From NCBI RefSeq assembly GCF_004028635.1, contig NZ_RQJW01000012.1, positions 124,001 to 188,000 of the forward strand: a stretch of 64,000 nt of DNA. The letters run 5' to 3'. The stretch is from Streptomyces cyaneus. GTDB lineage: Bacteria; Actinomycetota; Actinomycetes; Streptomycetales; Streptomycetaceae. Positions 62,826-64,000 of the stretch are shown here, piece by piece. Made by a program: the position numbers and the translations under genes. Each line of letters opens with the position of its first letter. The first letter of the stretch is position 1. The notes beneath the pieces were generated by a model. The model was not told where the DNA came from. It ran no database searches and was given only the letters and a program-made list of their open reading frames with translations.

Positions 62826-63493
62826 GCGGGACCCTCCGACGATGCAGTGACCGCGGCCCTCGCCGGCAGGCTGTCAGCCGCCCCGCCCCGTGCGCTGTCC
62901 GTCGCGCCTGTTGGCGTGGTGCCCGCAGCCCCCGTCGGCGTGGTGCCCGCAACCCCCGTCGGCGTGGTGCCCGCAACCCCCGTCGGCAAGGTGTCCGCAG
63001 CCCCAGCCGGCACGGCGGTGACCGCAGTCCCCGTAGGCACGGTGACCGCAGCGCCAGCCGGGACGGTGACCGCCGCCCCCGCCGGGACCGTCACTGTCAC
63101 CGTGCCGGTCACGTGTCTGCCGATGCCGTTCGCGCCGACCACCCGTACCGTCGCCGTATCGCCGTCGACCTCCTCGACCCTGCCCGTCAACACCATCGTG
63201 TCTCCTGGGTAGTTGGGCGCCCCGAGTCGTATGGCCACCCTGCGCAGTTCGGCCGTCGGTCCGAAGTGGTCGGTGATGTAGCGGCCGACGAGGCCATTGG
63301 TCGTGAGGATGTTCATGAAGATGTCGGGAGAGCCCTTCTGGCGGGCCAACTCCGCATCGTGGTGCACGTCCTGGTAGTCGCGCGAGGCGATGGCCCCGGC
63401 GACGATCAGCGTGCGAGTGATCGGGACCTCCAGCGGCGGCAGTTCTTCACCGGCCTTGATGCAGCTCCCCATCGCGCCCTCACCGGCCCTCAT
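62822..63493 (-). CDS. MaoC-like dehydratase (ChsH1-like) with repetitive C-terminal tail
   Basis: A 223-residue protein from ATG 63493 (AGGAGGTTG six bases away). Residues 10-140 are a single hot-dog MaoC domain: IVAGAIASRDYQDVHHDAELARQKGSPDIFMNILTTNGLVGRYITDHFG with DYQDVHHD at the active site. Residues 145-210 are a repetitive Thr/Pro/Gly/Ala/Val tail (VTVPAGAA, GVAGTTPT units). MaoC proteins of this class normally end near 140-150 residues, so the tail is an addition. With a ChsH2 partner it would hydrate enoyl-CoA esters. Confidence 0.82.
   Translation of the reverse strand: MRAGEGAMGSCIKAGEELPPLEVPITRTLIVAGAIASRDYQDVHHDAELARQKGSPDIFMNILTTNGLVGRYITDHFGPTAELRRVAIRLGAPNYPGDTMVLTGRVEEVDGDTATVRVVGANGIGRHVTGTVTVTVPAGAAVTVPAGAAVTVPTGTAVTAVPAGAADTLPTGVAGTTPTGVAGTTPTGAAGTTPTGATDSARGGAADSLPARAAVTASSEGPA
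62904..63100. repeat. 24-base and related minisatellite repeats in the MaoC gene tail
   Basis: GTCGGCGTGGTGCCCGCAAC-like 24-base units (about four copies, 62904-63003) and related units up to 63100 lie inside the coding frame. All are multiples of three, so the tail length can vary between strains. Confidence 0.88.
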
Positions 63494-64000
63494 GCGACAA
63501 CCTCCTGCATCTGCTGAGCCTCCTGAGCACGCCAGACAGGCAGCACCCACCCCTCGTCGCGCTCCTGAAGGCCGTACTCCTGGAATTCGAGCCGCACCGG
63601 CAGCCCGATCCGCACCTTGTCGTACGGCACCCCCACCACGTTGCCGATCATCCGCACACCCTCGGTGAGTTCGATCAGGCCGACCGCGTAGGGAGGGTCG
63701 AAGGCGGGGAACGGTGGGTGGTGCATCACGACGTATGAATAGACCGTCCCCTCGCCACTCGCCTCGACCGAGTCCCAGTCCAGGCCGCCGCAGGCGTTGC
63801 AGCCGGGCAGCCAGGGATGGCGCAGGGTGCCGCAGCCGGTGCAACGCTGGATGAGCAGGCTGCGCCGCTGGACGCCCTCCCAGAAGGCGGCGTTGTCACG
63901 GTTGACGACGGGGCGGGGGCGAGAAGGCTTCTTCCGCCGGTCCGGCTCACCTTCCCGACCAGCTTCCCGACGTATGGGTGCGTACTTGAGGATGCGGAAG
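63490..64000 (-). CDS. DUF35 zinc-ribbon/OB-fold protein, probably fused to MaoC (ChsH2-like), partial
   Basis: The C-terminal ~169 residues of a protein running beyond the window. After FRILKYAPIRRE... and a basic linker come RDNAAFWEGVQRRSLLIQRC, a zinc ribbon with four cysteines (RCTGCGTL and PGCNACGG), and an OB fold (GEGTVYSYVVMHHPPFPAFDPPYAVGLIEL). The LKYAP end before the linker looks like the close of an N-terminal MaoC domain, as in ChsH2. The stop overlaps the ChsH1-like start (ATGA). Likely binds the Ltp2-like protein through the DUF35 part. Confidence 0.85.
   Translation of the reverse strand, partial: FRILKYAPIRREAGREGEPDRRKKPSRPRPVVNRDNAAFWEGVQRRSLLIQRCTGCGTLRHPWLPGCNACGGLDWDSVEASGEGTVYSYVVMHHPPFPAFDPPYAVGLIELTEGVRMIGNVVGVPYDKVRIGLPVRLEFQEYGLQERDEGWVLPVWRAQEAQQMQEVVA

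Overview
This 64 kb window is chromosomal DNA of a Streptomyces species. The evidence is very high GC with heavy third-position G/C bias, many GTG starts, tightly coupled ATGA gene overlaps, a SigF/SigN-type sigma factor pair, an SSI-type protease inhibitor, several families of GC-rich dispersed repeats, and gene content that I recall from the SCO4005-SCO4042 part of the S. coelicolor core (upp, tadA, sigF, sigN, an MFS/two-component/glycosyltransferase block, a TetR/MFS multidrug pair). It reads as core chromosome with small decayed accessory patches; I see no intact prophage, IS element or CRISPR array.

Layout. 0-9 kb: a minus-strand galactoside operon (ABC importer of three genes, GH36 and GH42 glycosidases), then a CopC-CopD copper protein. 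9-14 kb: a four-gene minus-strand operon (penicillin-acylase-like hydrolase, siderophore-type acetyltransferase, DUF985 cupin, SDR) divergent from a siderophore-interacting protein; the two share one near-consensus iron box. 14-21 kb: small conserved genes, a LytR_C protein, upp, tadA and tRNA-Ser(CGA), interrupted by an extraordinary run of 22 G followed by 35 C at 16330-16386. 21-23 kb: sigF and sigN, each preceded by GACATGTC palindromes. 24-29 kb: a MarR-regulated DHA2 exporter with three C-terminal carboxypeptidase-regulatory-like domains, followed by a YceI protein carrying the same kind of domain. 29-32 kb: a second DHA2 exporter and its likely TetR regulator. 32-38 kb: a four-gene operon of response regulator, histidine kinase, GT2-GtrA protein and GT39 mannosyltransferase-like protein.

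38-43 kb is a mosaic of remnants and regulators: a RelE/ParE toxin fragment, the tail of a DUF5753 regulator next to its DUF397 partner, a truncated TnpB-like transposase, a MarR gene and a HxlR/NmrA pair. 43-46 kb holds a rutA-like pyrimidine monooxygenase coupled to an isochorismatase-fold hydrolase. 46-51 kb holds an intact PAS/GAF/SpoIIE/ATPase regulator followed by two frameshifted neighbours (a SpoIIE phosphatase and a truncated MASE1 gene), then tRNA-Arg(ACG) and tRNA-Ser(GCT). 51-57 kb: an SSI-like inhibitor and a 1511-residue degenerate hybrid kinase with a very long disordered linker. 57-64 kb: a TetR/MFS multidrug pair with operator-like sites, an acyl-CoA ligase, a SigE-family ECF sigma factor, and a three-gene unit resembling the steroid side-chain hydratase/aldolase set (ChsH2-ChsH1-Ltp2), truncated by the window end.

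Functional themes are nutrient capture (galactosides, iron, pyrimidines, steroid- or isoprenoid-like acyl chains), efflux, envelope glycosylation, and stress/development signalling through sigma factors and PP2C-type phosphatases. Product names come from recognising protein families by eye; no database search was possible.
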